DNA from: Sesamum alatum
Taxonomy: Eukaryota > Streptophyta > Magnoliopsida > Lamiales > Pedaliaceae
Reading direction: 5' to 3'
Length of the DNA stretch: 64,000 nt
Assembly (NCBI GenBank): GCA_034509735.1
Contig: JACGWO010000005.1
Location: forward strand, 16,419,264 to 16,483,263
A program made the position numbers and the translations under genes. The notes beneath the pieces are model-generated. The model did no database searches, had not been told where the DNA came from, and was given only the letters and a program-made list of their open reading frames with translations. Shown piece after piece: positions 1 to 12,799 of this stretch. How positions within the stretch are numbered: the stretch's first letter is position 1; each line of letters starts with the position of its first letter.

Positions 1-304
1 GAATCCCGGTACCCATTTTTGGGATTCCTTGACTTGGAGATTTCCGGACTGATTCGGTGAGACTGATTTCATGGACCTACCTCCAAGCGTTAGTCCCAGT
101 CCCCGAAATCGTTATTCAGTCCGTGGGCTTTGTTTGCGTAGTGAACAGAAATGTAAATGCAGATAAGTGAACATTAACAAAGTATTGCCATATGAATTTT
201 CACTTCTTTATTCATAAATGTTTTTATCAAATACCAAAGAATTGTCTAGACATAGGTTACATATTCCTGCCAAAATTGGCTTACATGGTCACCTATTCTA
301 AACA
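1..304 (-). repeat. Type-A LTR, 5' part, minus strand, cut by window edge
   Basis: Read on the minus strand this begins at 304 with the LTR start (TGTTtAGAATAGGTGACC, one extra T) and runs into the U3 region shared with the LTRs at 16234, 28702 and 40625. The rest lies outside the window. To its right the sequence switches abruptly to a plus-strand type-B LTR, so this is most simply a type-A element or solo LTR inserted into that LTR. The target duplication cannot be seen because the other flank is missing. No coding content. Confidence 0.85.
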
Positions 305-1692
305 AACGCGTCTCGAGTTTGTAGCATAGTTGCCTAGTCCAGGACGGGAACCGACACCCAATTCCATGCCCTAGACTAAGGCCGGGAGATGGTCGACTAA
401 AGGACTGTACCTATATGGAATTCGGAGCCTAAATGTTCACGCCAACATTCACCTATTCTCTAGTGCCGTGGATCGTTGCTAGACAGCCACCCATGGTAAC
501 GGGCATTTCTGATTAATGATTAATGAGAAATAATTAATTAAGTTGGATTTAATTAATCAATTGTGTTGGACACAAGCCCAAGTCTAGCTGAGGGTGAACC
601 TAAAGAGTCACACACAAATCACTATGGAAGTAGTGGAATTAATTCTGGAAGAAGTGAATTAATTTAATTGGATTAAATTAATTAAAGGAGAATATAAATG
701 ATTGGATCATTTATTGGGAAAATCCATTGGATGGATGGCCCAAGAATTAATTAATTGGATTAATTAGTTTTGGGCTTAATACCTTTAAATTAATTGGATT
801 AATTTATTGGGTTTCGTTTAATTAATTGATTGGATCAATTAATTAGTGTTTGAGCTTATGTTTATTAAATTGGAATAAATAAGCTTTTGGATTTCAATAA
901 GGTTTAAAAATTAATTGGATTAATTTAAAACCCATGGATCACTTGATTTAATTTGATTAAATCAAGACCTGTCAAAACCGGTCCATGACTTGAAATCAAA
1001 GCTCAAAGGTTTGATGCAAGTTTCAGAGGAGTTGAAAGTCCTCCATGTAAGTAATGATGTGGCTTGCCATGATGGCTAGGTGGTCCACATATTGTGCTAA
1101 TATGGTTGGAGGTTGAGCACAAGTTGTGCATTAGTGTGTAGGTGGTTTTGGGAACTACTTACAACTACACAACACATGTATACACTTTTCAACTCCCTAA
1201 CTTGCACTCTCTAGCACACAAGCCACGAAAATTTCTAGCTTTTTCTCCTTCTTTTGAGTTCTCTTTGAATTGGATTCAAGATGAGAACATGAAAAATACG
1301 TATACACTAATCAATAGTGTAATACATTTTTTCGTTTCTTCCTTGATCTAGCTTCTACCCAGCAGTAGATGTAGATTTTCTTCCATTGCTGTGGTGTGGA
1401 CAAATTAGAGGGGGTTCTAATTTGAATCCTAAGGTGAACGGAAAAGGAACGAAAAGAGAATCAAAGCTTGTTGCCGTTGTACATGTGAAACGAAAGAGGT
1501 ATGTTTCTATTTAAATTATTGTACCTTTTTGTTTCCCCCTCTAGCACATGTTCAAGTATATTTTTATGTATTTATTATGCTTTTGAATACACCGAACGCC
1601 CGGGAATTCAAAGGGAACACCCCTTTGAAATTGTTTTTATATTTATTTTATTTTACGCTTCCGCCGCGTTCCCGGCCATACCGATTCTTTCA
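305..1692 (+). repeat. Type-B LTR, 5'-truncated; 5' LTR of element 1
   Basis: Matches, in reverse complement, the LTR pair of element 7 (54234-56457 and 61678-63909), including the AT-rich TTAATTGGATTAATT-like stretch at 520-930 and the terminal block ending in CTTTCA at 1692. The first several hundred bases are missing because of the insertion at 1-304. It holds a donor-like GAG|GTATGT at 1499 and a perfect hairpin at 1607-1629 (loop AACAC). The interior that follows is type A, and the 3' LTR of the same element (16234) is type A, so the element is chimeric. Confidence 0.8.
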
Positions 1693-1870
1693 GCAGCCTG
1701 CTGGCGCGCGACCGTGCAGACAGCTGCCGACCAGACGCACACGCACGCAGGCAGGGGGCCTTCGTGCGCGTGCCCGGTCAGGCAGCGCCTGCGCGTGTGC
1801 AGGGGCAGCAGGCTGGGCCTGCTGACCTGCGCGCCGGCTGACTGCTGCCTGTGGCGGCAACCGGTTGACG
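1693..1870 (+). other. GC-rich leader remnant of element 1
   Basis: Short CpG-rich tract joined directly to the LTR end; the primer-binding site expected at 1694 is absent. Elements 5 and 6 carry about 0.2 kb of AT-rich leader and then several hundred bases of GC-rich sequence here, so roughly 0.7 kb has been deleted. Reading frames in this tract on both strands (about 1501-1968) are composition artefacts. Confidence 0.75.
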
Positions 1871-3369
1871 CCGTCGCTTTTCTCGTTATTTTCAGTTCTT
1901 TTTCTTTTAATTTTTTGATTAATCTGAAAATTCGTTTTGTTTAAATTTTGCTTATTTTCTAAGAACATTATTTTTGGAGGTTAAGTTTATTGATTTGGAA
2001 TCCCGGGGATAACTGACCTGCAAATAATTGGGAAGGGTCTTCCTAAATGGGAAAAATTATTGCCAACGGTGGTACCATATTTTTCATACGTGGTGCATTT
2101 ATTTTATCATGGATTAATGTGATTGGTAATCATGGAATGTTAGCATATATTTATGTGATTGGATCATGTGATTATGTGCGTTGAATGGAAATGGATGATC
2201 ACGAGCCGTAGACTGAATGTATGGTTTAATTTTTGTTGGGCCTATGTGCCTCTTTCTGCTTTCTCCTTCTCTTCTAGTTGCCTTGGAATAATAAGGCATT
2301 CTTTCTCCCTCCTTATGTACTCTCCCCGGGTTTTCGCTGGGTTTCTTTTTACATATTTAATGAGAGTAGAACAGGAGTGAGGATTTATTTTTTTTATATA
2401 TTTGGTGGAGAAGAAGGAAGGTCCATATGGAGAGCCCAGAATGGAGGATTCAAGGCGTTTCCATGAAGAATTGAAAGAGAGAAGAGACCAAGGCCCATCA
2501 GAATGATGATTGGGTTACTATTAATGTAATAGTGTAGTACCAACCCTAGATTGACCATAGATCCACTGCGGGCTCAGTGGGTCGCATAGGATTCGGGCTC
2601 GTGATCATCCAACAGGGGCGTGCTAGGCTTTAATTTTGCATGTGGCTGTTATGATAGATGAATGGTTTTTTTTTTTATTTATCATATAACTGTTGTGGGA
2701 TGCAATTTATTTATTTACGCATTGTGGATGAATGTGTTTACATTTGCATATGAGATCTCGGTCATTTACAACTCTCACATTGGTTGGACCAATGTCCAAA
2801 TATTAGACCCTAGACAAAATGGACATGGACTCTAGGAGTTTGTCTATGCCTTCCAGTCCATGGCATAGTGAGGAAGCTAATTTAGGTCGATAGCGTGGTC
2901 TCACGAGTCGTGGCACGTCTATCGTACCTAAAAGAAGCTGCACTATGTCATGAACGAAAAGTAGACCACTGTTGCCTGTCTGACGAGTCGTGGAGGTAGC
3001 AGCGGGTCTATGATTTGGTTGATTGGGTCGGGTCTAACGCCCGATTAGCATGATTCGCTTGGAGTCCTCGGGATCATGTGAAAGGGTGACGCAATAATCT
3101 TGAGAATCTCGTGGAATGAGAATGGTATGACATACCTCCCACAGGATTCTTCCCATGCGAATCGTAAAAGCGGGGTATGGAAAAATTCGCTGTGGATCCC
3201 AAGCCCACTAGGAAAAGGTTTCTCGAAAACAACGTTTGAGAGTATTGTGTTTTCGTATAAATAGTGGGAGCATTAAATGACTAAAGACCAAGTGTTTAAT
3301 TATTTATCAAACTTCCGTCTTTTAAATTCTACTGATCGCGAACTCTGTTTTTTAAATGTAGATTTAAAA
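1871..3369 (+). other. Untranslated leader of element 1
   Basis: Non-coding leader conserved with elements 4, 5 and 6. Landmarks: a CCACTG/CAGTGG stem near 2564-2581, two copies of the CACGAGTCGTG palindrome (2902-2912; second, altered, at 2983), TATAAATA at 3256-3263, and a 3' splice-site-like end (CTGAT at about 3341, T-rich tract, AG at 3360-3361) just before the gag ATG at 3370. Many ATGs and no long reading frame. Confidence 0.7.
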
Positions 3370-5379
3370 ATGTCTAAGAACCCACTATCAACCATACTTG
3401 AGACCAACAAATTCAATGGAACAATTACAACGACTGGTTGCACAATCTCAGGATAGTCCTAGATTACGAGAACCAAGGATACGTCATGGACGAGCCTCTC
3501 CCTAGGACCGGAAGGATCTACGCCAGAAGAACGTGAGACGTTCGAGACTTGGCATAAGGATAACCGGAAGGTCCGTAGCGTCATACTTGCTTCGATGACG
3601 AATGAGATTCAGAAGCAATATGAAAAGCTAGACGATGTCCCTTCCATTATGGCACGCCTTAAGGATTGCTATGTAGTCCCGGACCGGCATACTAGGTATG
3701 TCGCGACTAAGGCGTTCTTTGGAACCAAAATGATAGAAGGATCCCCTGTACAAGAGCATGGGGTTAAAATGCTTACCTTGGTGGAAAAGCTTGAGGACCT
3801 AAAGGCAGGCCTCGATAATGAGACGTACATAGATCTGATTCTTCAGTCACTCCCACCGACCTTCGACCAATTTATTGTTAACTATAGTATGAACGCACTT
3901 GAGAAGGGCATTCATGAGTTAATCAATATGTTGGTGCAATACGAGGCAACGATCAAAAAGTCCACGCCTTCGGTATTGTTTGGAGGTGCTTCAACTTCCA
4001 AGACGAAAGGCAAGGGTGCGGACATTGGAAAAGGAAGAAAAGGAAGGGAAAAGCCGTCAAAGCAGCTACGAACACTAAGAGTGTTCCCATTGCCAAAGAG
4101 GGGAAAGGCAAAGGAAAGGGAAAGGTTGTCTCCAAGCAATAGTCGAGGGCATATGACATATGTATCAATTGCCGTGAGAAAGGGCATTGGAAGAGGGAGT
4201 GCCCCAAACTCCTCTCGAACCAATGTATATTTGTAATTGAGGTTAATATGGTTACTAACTCTGCCTCTTGGATATTAGATACCAGCTGTGGAGCTCACAT
4301 TTGTAATGATCTGCAGGTGCTGAAAAGAAGCAGAAAACTGGGTAGCGGGGATATGATCCTGAAGCTTGGGAATGGTAAGGCCATCTCGGCAGAAGCAGTA
4401 GGATCCGCCACTCTAGTAGTTAGTGATCGTATTAGTATAGAGTTAGAGCAAGTTTATTATGTACCTAGTATGGTTAAAAACATCATTTCCATTTCATTGT
4501 TAGACAATAGTGGTTATGAGTTTATGATCAGTAAAAATTGCTTTTATTTGATGAGGTGTGGAATTGCTCATCTACTTGGTACACTTAATAATGGGCTCTA
4601 TGTCTTGCAACAAACGAACTTCATTCTTAACGCTCAACACAAACGTAAAATAGATAATAAATTGGAACGCACGACTGTGGCACGCTAGGCTAGGTCACAT
4701 ATCCCAAGACAGGATGAAAAGATTGGTAGACTCAAAGAACCTAGAGGTAGGGGACTTGAGTGAGCTACCAACTTGTGATTCCTGTCTAAGAGGGAAAATG
4801 ACCAAGAAGCCCTTTGTAGGACAAAGCAGGCTTGCCACAGGTCTGTTGGACTTGGTCCATACAGACATATGTGGACCACTAAGGACACAGGCCCGAGGTG
4901 GGTTCTCCTACTTCATAACCTTCACCGATGATCATTCACGGTATGGTTATGTATGCCTAATGAGGTACAAGTCTGAAGCTCTTGAGAGGTTTAAAGAATT
5001 CACACTTGAAGTTGAGAATCAAACCGGCTGCAAAATTGAAGTCGTACGGTTAGACCGAGGCGGAGAATACCTTAGTACTAAGTTCCTTAATTATCTAAAA
5101 GAAAATGGTATAATATCTGAATGGACACCTCCCGGGACACCGCAGTTGAATGGTGTCTCTGAAAGGAGGAATCGAACCCTGTTGGACATGGTTCGATCCA
5201 TGATCAGTTTTACCAAATTACCCCTTGTCCTTTTGGGGCTACCCATTGGAAACGGCGGCCAAATTGTTAAACTTGGCCCCAACCAGTGTATTGACCCCAA
5301 CGCCATATGAAATATGGCACGGCAAGCTTGCATCCTACAACTACTTGAAAGTGTGGGGTAGCTCCGCATACGTCAAGAG
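3370..5379 (+). pseudogene. gag-pol: Element 1 gag-PR-INT, first part, broken
   Basis: Copia polyprotein, N-terminal half. Gag (UBN2/retrotran_gag type) starts at 3370 with MSKNP; a 1-base and a 5-base deletion at about 3420 and 3510 shift and then restore frame. A base lost near 4019 shifts frame again before the zinc knuckle. The protease region (4248-4688) reads LDTSCGAH, with the catalytic DTG changed to DTS at 4278-4286. A further shift near 4660 precedes the INT zinc-binding region and core (4690-5310), where HTDICGP, DRGGEY and SERRNR supply the DDE residues. The frame shifts again at about 5225, and the gene is cut at 5379 by the solo LTR, resuming at 14188. Non-functional as it stands. 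Confidence 0.9.
5375..5379. other. Target site duplication AAGAG, left copy
   Basis: AAGAG stands directly before the minus-strand LTR starting TGAAAG at 5380 and again directly after its end at 14188-14192. The coding sequence of integrase reads through when one copy is removed, as judged from the intact relatives. It proves insertion of the LTR at this point. Confidence 0.9.
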
Positions 5380-7226
5380 TGAAAGAAATCGGTGGATCAT
5401 CCCGGGAATTGCGCGAATGTGGAAGCGCGATAAAAATAAACATACAAAAATAAAGCATGCTTTTAATTTAAAAGAACACGCTCAAGGGGTGTAACCTTGA
5501 GGTTCCTGGGCGTTCGGTGTATCTCATGATTATATAACATGTCAAGAAATCATGGAGGCCATAGAGTTGAAAAATTAAAGAGGGACGAAAAATAAAACGA
5601 GACCTACCCGTTGTCGTTTTCGTCTTCAACGGCTACACGCGTTGTTCCCCGTTTTGCACCGAGATCTCGTTCTTGAGACCCTCCAAATCGTGACACACGA
5701 TCCACCCACGTATCTTGCACGTCGTGCTAGCAACGAACAAGTATTTTGGAGAGGATAGATCAATCACACGTTATGAATTAACGGGACTAATCTTCCTTAG
5801 TTCTAGTGTTCCAAGAACAAAAGAACAAGAAACAATTTTCTTGTAGAGAGAGAGAGGGGGCGGACGAGAGGTAAGAAGGGGAGACGAGTGTGTGTTGTGT
5901 GTGTGATTTCAAGAATCATCACCCTTCAAAAGGTTGGAAGCTAGAGGTATTTATAGAGGAGGAGTTTAATCCTCCTCTTTAAACTCCAACTCTAAGAACC
6001 CTAATTTGACTAGGATTTTGACCTAGTCAAAGTCCTAGTCAAACTAGTGTTTGATCTAGTCAAACGAATCCTAGCCTTCCATCTCCCCTTTCCATCTCAA
6101 CTGTTGATTTAATTTAATGGAATATTTAAATTCCATTAAATATTCCAAAAGGCTAAATAAATATAATAAATAAATATTAATATTTATTCTAGGCCCATTA
6201 AATCAATCCCTTTAATAAATCCAATTTATTAATTTAATTCCCTTTATCAAATAGAAGGAATTAATTTCTCCAAGAAAATATAGGACTCGATTAAATCTAA
6301 TTTAATCATTCCTTTACTCCAACATTTAATTCCAAATTAAATACTTAAGTGTGTGTGGATAGTGTGTGACTCTTTAGGTTCACCTTTCATCTAGACTTGG
6401 TCGGATTCCTAGAATCCGCCCGTTACCATGGGTGGCCATCTCGCAACGGTCCATGGCACTAGAGACTAGGTGAAATAATTGGGGATGAACATTTAGGCTC
6501 TAACGGTACACTTGTCCTTCTGTCTTCGGTCTCATCACTTAGAGTCTAGGGCACGGAAAAGCAGGTACCCATTTTGGACCTAAGTGTCGGTCTTTCCTTA
6601 CTAAACGCCGCAAGGGAAATCTTTCCCTTCTGTTCAGTTACTGTGGCCACAGATTTCAGGGACAAGACACAGAGCATACATGAGACTCAACTGTCAATAC
6701 CTTTTGACAGGAGACAGATCCTTTCTTGGAAACTACTGTCACTCTGTACACCCGAGCTGCACTAGACATGGCTTATGACTACTCAAGAGTATTTTGGCAA
6801 TCTCTCACCATATCTAAGATACAGACCTGATGCACAGGTAAACTCAGCAGTTCCTCAAGTCAAAGGACTTGGCCTGTACCGTTGGAACCGGAAATACACG
6901 TCATACCTTGCTGACCATACTCAAGGTCCTCCGTAAGACGGTTCCCACGAGTCACCTAGGAAGCAGCTGACCCACTAACACTGCTTAGACGACCTTCGTC
7001 ACCCGTCGATGAAATGCGACAGCAGATGCTTACTGCAAGTCTCAAAAGGAATCCCGGTACCCATTTTCGGGATTCCTTGACTTGGAGATTTCCGGACTGA
7101 TTCGGTCAGACTGATTTCATGGACCTACCTCCAAGCGTAGTCCCAGTCCCCGAAATCATTTCTCAGTCCGTGGGCTTTGTTTGCGTAGTGAACAGAAATG
7201 TAAATGCAGATATAAGTGAACGTAAA
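5380..7226 (-). repeat. Solo LTR (type A), 3' segment on minus strand
   Basis: On the minus strand this is the downstream part of a type-A LTR. It shows the terminal CTTTCA (TGAAAG at 5380), the C-rich end block, the hairpin at 5481-5501, the donor-like GG|GTAGGT near 5610, CT/CA-rich sequence and W-box cluster (about 6000-6060), and the U3 body. It is interrupted at 7227 by element 2 and finishes at 14062-14187. Without element 2 the LTR is about 1973 bp. No matching internal region or second LTR flanks it, and AAGAG borders both ends, so it is a solo LTR left by LTR-LTR recombination. Confidence 0.88.
7222..7226. other. Target site duplication GTAAA of element 2, left copy
   Basis: GTAAA at 7222-7226 is repeated at 14057-14061, exactly outside the element 2 termini. 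Removing the element and one copy restores the solo LTR sequence. Confidence 0.9.
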
Positions 7227-7763
7227 TGTAGGAAATATTGCATATATGTGAAGCACATTAACACATATTGCACATAATCAGTTCCGGTGATTACCTCAAT
7301 GGTATGATATTTCAACACGCAGCGGAATTAACTTTGACACTCGGATCTTTGTGGCTCGTCTACAAGCTTCCTACGATCTCTTGGGTCTGCAAGGACGCCC
7401 TACGAATCCACGTGTCTCCGAGCACGAACCTTCTCGGCCTTGTCACGATCGCCCTTCTCTCGCTCCACGTAGATCGCTACCAGAGCTATCCACTAGAGTT
7501 TACACGCCTTAAACCCCCGGAGACTTGTGGTGATACTCCAAGAGAGAACAGAGAGAGTATTTGGCGAGAGGCTTTGGGAGAGTGTACGTCGAATAGTATT
7601 GTATTTTTCATTCCATAGAACCACCCTATTTATAGGTGTGCACGAGAGGAGTCCAACCCTAATACAAACTGTAGGGGACTACAGACTCTTCACACAAGAG
7701 GAGTCTTCCCTAACCACAAGTTTGGGAGACATCAAACTCTTTAAATATGGATGATATTTAATA
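7227..7763 (-). repeat. Element 2 3' LTR
   Basis: 537-bp repeat, almost identical to 13520-14056. On the minus strand it starts TATTAAATATC at 7763 and ends TTTCCTACA at 7227. A 116-residue plus-strand reading frame in it recurs in the other LTR, but it is antisense and has no recognisable domain, so it is not called. Confidence 0.88.
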
Positions 7764-7773
7764 TCTCCCACTC
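7764..7773 (-). promoter_or_regulatory. Element 2 polypurine tract
   Basis: TCTCCCACTC on the plus strand, GAGTGGGAGA in the sense of the element, directly upstream of its 3' LTR. It is nearly the same tract as in elements 5-7 (AAGTGGGAGA), the expected plus-strand DNA primer. Confidence 0.75.
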
Positions 7774-10700
7774 ATACATATTTGACATAGCCTCTCCAAT
7801 CCAAAATATCTCATCTCCCATCCCCTCTTTCATACAGGGAGTAAGGCGTGCGACCAAGCGAGAAAAGAGAAAAACATGAGGAGAGTTATATTAAGTCATC
7901 ACCAATACTAACATAACTCATCAACTCCAAAAAAAAACTCGCTGTGTACCCCAAACCTCGTGGACACACTTGATCAACCATCTCTAGATCCCTCAACAAA
8001 TAGAGCATGCTTGACCCTCTCAGATATGCTTCTACGTTCATGACTAGTCAGACATATTCCGACTAAGTCGCCCGGGCTATGAACAATAGAACATAAGTGC
8101 GTCACCAACTTGGTTCTTCCTCGGCCTCTCACATCAATCAGTTTGGCCTTGACAGCTTTCCTAGACATGCTCCGACAGACCGCATCACTCGTGGCCATTG
8201 GAAAGCATGCTAAAGTAGCATCATCAAGCTTACGCCTCATGACATGGTCCTGAGTCCCAAAGGGTACAAGGGATTGTATGGGCTCACACAGTGACGAAGC
8301 AGGGACCTATTCAGTCACTCCCCATTGTAGGTCGTCTTAACGCACATGTAGTATGATCACATGCTATGATGGAGCTCCCACTCAACTTGGGCATGTCACA
8401 GCTCTCAACATCATATGAACCTAAGTCCAGTCGCTATCCAAGCGCCTAACTTGCGCACTACAAGACAGTCATTCTCTTAATGCCCTCTAGTAGTTCGCAC
8501 GTTCAGCTCAATAATAGGCCTTTTATGAAGTTCGGACATACTTCATAATCGATCAAATATGTGATCTCATCTTAGCTTCTCTAGCCAAGGCGACTATTCA
8601 TTATACATTGTCCTTCCCCACTTCTCAAGTGCGAAGGTGATCATTCGCATGACTCACTAGTGCGAGATGATCTTTCAAGTCTCATCCTGCTCGCTATCGC
8701 AGCGCCAGGGCGATTACCCGTGTGAGAGGGCCAATCAGGGCCTAGTGACATTTCATAATTCAGTACCAATCTTATGTTCTCACAAGTCATAAGAATCAAG
8801 TTCTACATGATCCTTTACCACTAACATGCCTTCATCAATACCAAGGCTTGGTAAAAGGGATGAGCGCTCATATCGCTCGTAGAACATGTTGGAGAACAAT
8901 TGATTATGCGCATCAATAATATCTGGCATCTGTATACTAGGTCCTCCAACAATACTTGGCGCCCAAATGTATACAGAGTTTCGCTATGTGCATTACATAT
9001 GTATCATGACCAGATAGTTTTTAGTCTGATCTTAGATTACTTTCATAGATCACTTTGTTGCATCACGATATGTGCATCAAGGATCACTTTGATATCTACT
9101 CACCATTCTAATTATTGAGCACAGGACTAGTTGTGCGCACATATTGCGCATCAATCATTCTACAGCGCCCACGAACACATCATTTCTTTTCTTCTTTCAA
9201 TTTAAGGCATCTCCCTTAACTAAGAACACTGTGGTTATGGAGTATCAATTAGGATAGTACGATATGTATACAACTTTAGTGTCTGAACACTAAGTATGCA
9301 TCATACTTGCTCCATGTCCATGCGAAAGACTGCCACTCTATTTGGCGATATCTCCACATCACTTCTAGCCATCAAACTTATTCGCCCGCATCGGATGAGA
9401 GCTAATTCTCTCACAATTTTGACATATCTGGTGGTCATCTCGATCATCGTTAAGCCTATCAAATGATAGCTCGATGGAATCGATATTATCACTACATGGG
9501 CAATAATTCAAGTTATAAATGGAGCTTGCAAGCACCAAACTTGCGCTTGCCCCACAACTAGAATTAACTAGAAGATCCACATGATCATCATGTCCACTAC
9601 TTAATTGGATATGTCAACTATCATCAGCTGGGAACACCTAGGTGAAAGTGGCGATAGAGGCTATGGCGAGTTCAGACAAATCTCACCATCAAGGAGAATG
9701 TCTCAAAACTACACCCCTCAGTGGGCGTAAATATTTCGCCGTCAGTTGACCTTTATACGTATCTACTTTGCACTTGACCTTTTTAGAAACCACATGTTTC
9801 AAAATGATCTTGCACATAGATAGAAGATCAACCTTGTTCTTAGTCATTAGGCTTATCAATTTTAAGCACTTGTCCACCAGAAGTGTTATGTGACGTCAAT
9901 TCTTGACTCATCAATATCCATCAAATACTTGTGGAGGATACCCATTCAGTCTCATATAGACGAGGGGGAACATTATTAATGTTCACTCCTTATTTGTGGA
10001 ATTTGAGAATCCTTTCTCTAGTCAGACGTTCCCACTGACTTTTGAGTCGCTTCGATTATTTCTTGCAACTAAAGATGAATAAAACATCATCATTGCAGAG
10101 AAATGAGCGCCTCTCTTAAGAATCTTTCACTCTCATAGTTAAGACTTTATTGACCTCACTGATCTCAAAAAGGTCCCTTCTAAAGGGATCTATATTGCGC
10201 GACTAATTTTTCCATGAACCCTTTGTTCATATCTTGCCAATTCGGTAGGTACATGCCATATGCTTGCTACCATATTAACAAGAGTTGGAGAACTTCGTAG
10301 AGGCACTTTATCATGTTGTAGGCTGCATTCGAAAATTGCATCTACCCAAGTGAAATGCAAAATGGTCTTGCGCCATTTAAATTCTAGACATTTCTAGAAA
10401 TGTTAGATTCTTTTCCTTTTGCAAGCTCGTGCAGCCTGCTAAGAGATTAGAATCCTGATTCGTTTGCAGTTTTATATTCCTCAGTATTTGTCCAACATAA
10501 TCAGACATGGTACTTTCGCTCCTTATCAGTACATGGAACCATGATATTCACATCCTTTAATTCTCTACCCTTGTCAAAAATCGCTGAAAATAGCGCTTTT
10601 CAACTAATGAGAAAGGTGCACTGATCAATAGCGTGAGAAATACTATTGCATCATTTCATGCCTCATACTCATAAGTCCGCATTCATTTATTGGACAAGTT

Positions 10701-10776
10701 TTAGTGGTTTGATAAAACCTTCCTTTTTTTCCAGCGAACTCTTTTCGCTTGAAAAAATTTTCAATCAAGAGTAACC
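7774..10776 (-). other. Element 2 interior, sense-downstream part; no recognisable gene
   Basis: About 3 kb with no frame longer than about 88 codons. The longest minus-strand frame (7974-8240) has no domain I recognise. Another at 9365-9580 contains an ICQNC...SH stretch faintly like half a zinc knuckle, which is not enough for a call. Short motifs such as TGCGCATCAA recur near 8907 and 9146. Either long-decayed retrotransposon coding sequence or true non-coding filler. Confidence 0.5.
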
Positions 10777-11010
10777 TTTTAGCGAGTGAACCAAGTGGCC
10801 TCTTCTAGCTAACATAATCTTCCTCGGGGAGGTTGATTTTAGCGAGTGAACCAGGTGATTTTTTCTAGCTAACATGGTCAATCTCAAGGAAGAATAACCT
10901 TTAGCGAATGAACCAAGTGGCCTCCTCTAGCTAACACAATCTTCCTCCGGGAGGTCGACTTTAGCGAGTTAACCAAATAGTTTGTTCTAGCTAACATGGT
11001 CATTCTCAAA
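10777..11010 (-). repeat. Four-unit alternating tandem repeat (ABAB) in element 2
   Basis: Four units of about 60-62 bp (starting 10777, 10837, 10899 and 10959), each with TTTAGCGAGTGAACCA-like and TCTAGCTAACA motifs. Units 1 and 3 share AAGTGGCCTC and CTTCCTC; units 2 and 4 share AACATGGTCA and TCTCAA. So a dimer of about 122 bp was duplicated. On the minus strand part of it lies in a short frame (10884-11072) with repeated LAR...LV(N/H)SLK, about 20 residues per unit. Confidence 0.8.
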
Positions 11011-12120
11011 ATCTCACATGCCATGACACAAGAAGTGAAAGAAGAAATGTAAATGATAGTAAAAAAATGCATCTTAAGATGGATAAGTCACAACACACAA
11101 CAAATGTCCTAAGAGTGCTCTTAACACGATTAGACTATATCGGATAACTAGTGCCTTTTGCACAACTCTTTAGAGTAGCTCCATTTCTTTTTATATAACT
11201 CTTGAAGAGTACAACTCATATCAATAAATGAGTGTGGGGTGGCACTTCCAGCATGCCTCCTCTTGTGCGCTATGCCACAATACCGATAATAGTCATTTTG
11301 CTCAATCTCGAATTATATGTGCTAGGTCTTGCCATATCTACCATCCATCTAAGGAGAGAATTGGAGATCCTGACAAACTTAATGAGAGAGCATTTATTTA
11401 GTTAAACTTCCTCTCGGTTCAATTACGAGTGGAGTAACTAATTTCCCATAGCACTATGACAATTGTTGGTGTCACTTGCTTTAGAAAAAAAAATGATACA
11501 ATTATCACCTCGTGGATCAAGTTTTCAATCTTGCACTTATCGTGCTACTCTTTGTTTGATCCAACAACACTTTAGTTGGTTCAACATGAGTAACAAGTGC
11601 ATCTCTTTTGTGTTTCAACCGAAAAAAAATCAAACCTCAAGTTTGGCGATTTTGGTTGAACACATAAATATCCATAAGTCAACTCAATTAGCAACTTAAG
11701 GATGAGTGAGCTCATATTCAAGAATAGAGCTTGACAACTCTCCAATGAGATTCTTTAGTTTGCAGCTTAACCAATAAAAGCGCAAATATTTTCTTGATCC
11801 ACCATTAATTGTCAGCGTCTAAGTCGCGACAGTATTAGACAATTATCCATCTCAACATTTAATAGACTCAGAAAAATGGTGAGTTAATCTAAGATCTCTA
11901 GGTGTGCGCAAAAATATAGTACTGATATTCTATTCTAGATCCAAGTAAATTATTTATTATTTCTTTATACCAGTAGAATCGAAAATTTTGCCACATGGCT
12001 AGTAATCATCTCCCACTGAGTAAAAAGTCATAATAAACTATTTACTGATCACGAATAAAATAACTCTATGTCCAAAAAAAATTCTACGTGCATGTCATAA
12101 GCGATATGAATAAAACAAAA
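11011..12120 (-). other. Element 2 interior, central part; nothing recognisable
   Basis: AT-rich sequence with short frames on both strands (for example 11463-11699 plus) and no recognised motif. Confidence 0.45.
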
Positions 12121-12399
12121 TAATAAATAGCCCCGCATGGGCTACACTAACATTTGGTGCATCATGTTGAGATAATTTGGCCCTATGGTGGTAAATAGCG
12201 AAACATATCCCCACAAAAAATTACATGGCCTCCAAAAAAAAACGGCCTAAAAATACATTTTTCAAAAAAAATGAAATTACATTGATGTAACGCCTACTAC
12301 ATTATGTTAAAAAAAATCACATCCAAGGCCTACTACATCAATCTAGAAAAATTGGGGATACCGCAGTAATTACCACCATATCACAAATTATCTCCACAA

Positions 12400-12640
12400 A
12401 TAATAAAAAATACTCACATAATGCATGAGCACCCAAATGTTAATGTCGATATATTCATAGCACAAAAATATTAGCACAAATAGGAGCACTTATTAGCATA
12501 TTTGAATCACAAAAATATGCTAGCATAAATTGCAATCACAAAAATATTGCATAAATTGCAATCACAAAAATATTGCAATAATAAATAATCAACATGTCAT
12601 AAATTGCAATCACAAATATTGCAATAAATAAATACACATT
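12400..12640 (-). repeat. AT-rich irregular repeats in element 2
   Basis: A motif of about 26 bp, like CATAAATTGCAATCACAAAAATATTG, is repeated imperfectly, most densely at 12525-12640. Low-complexity A-rich sequence extends on both sides (12060-12760). Confidence 0.7.
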
Positions 12641-12799
12641 ATTTTCTAAGCCATGCTCCAATTTTCTACAACACAAAAAAAAAGGAGAAAATATAAATAT
12701 TTAGACTTAGAAAAAAATAAAATAATATTTTCAACAACCCGAAAAGGTCGCCCCATCAAATATAAATTTTCAAAATATATATATATATGTTTTTATTGA

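Noticed and set aside
7268..7754. 116- and 75-codon plus-strand frames repeated at 13561-14047
   Set aside because: They recur only because they sit in the two LTRs of element 2, antisense to it; no domain recognised.
7974..8240. 88-codon minus-strand frame in element 2 as a gag or RNase H remnant
   Set aside because: It lies where RNase H would end in an autonomous element, but none of the expected motifs (DNKSA-like, RSKH, ADxxTK) can be seen.
10777..11010. CRISPR-like array
   Set aside because: Only four long, diverged units without unique spacers, within a plant retrotransposon; an ordinary tandem duplication.
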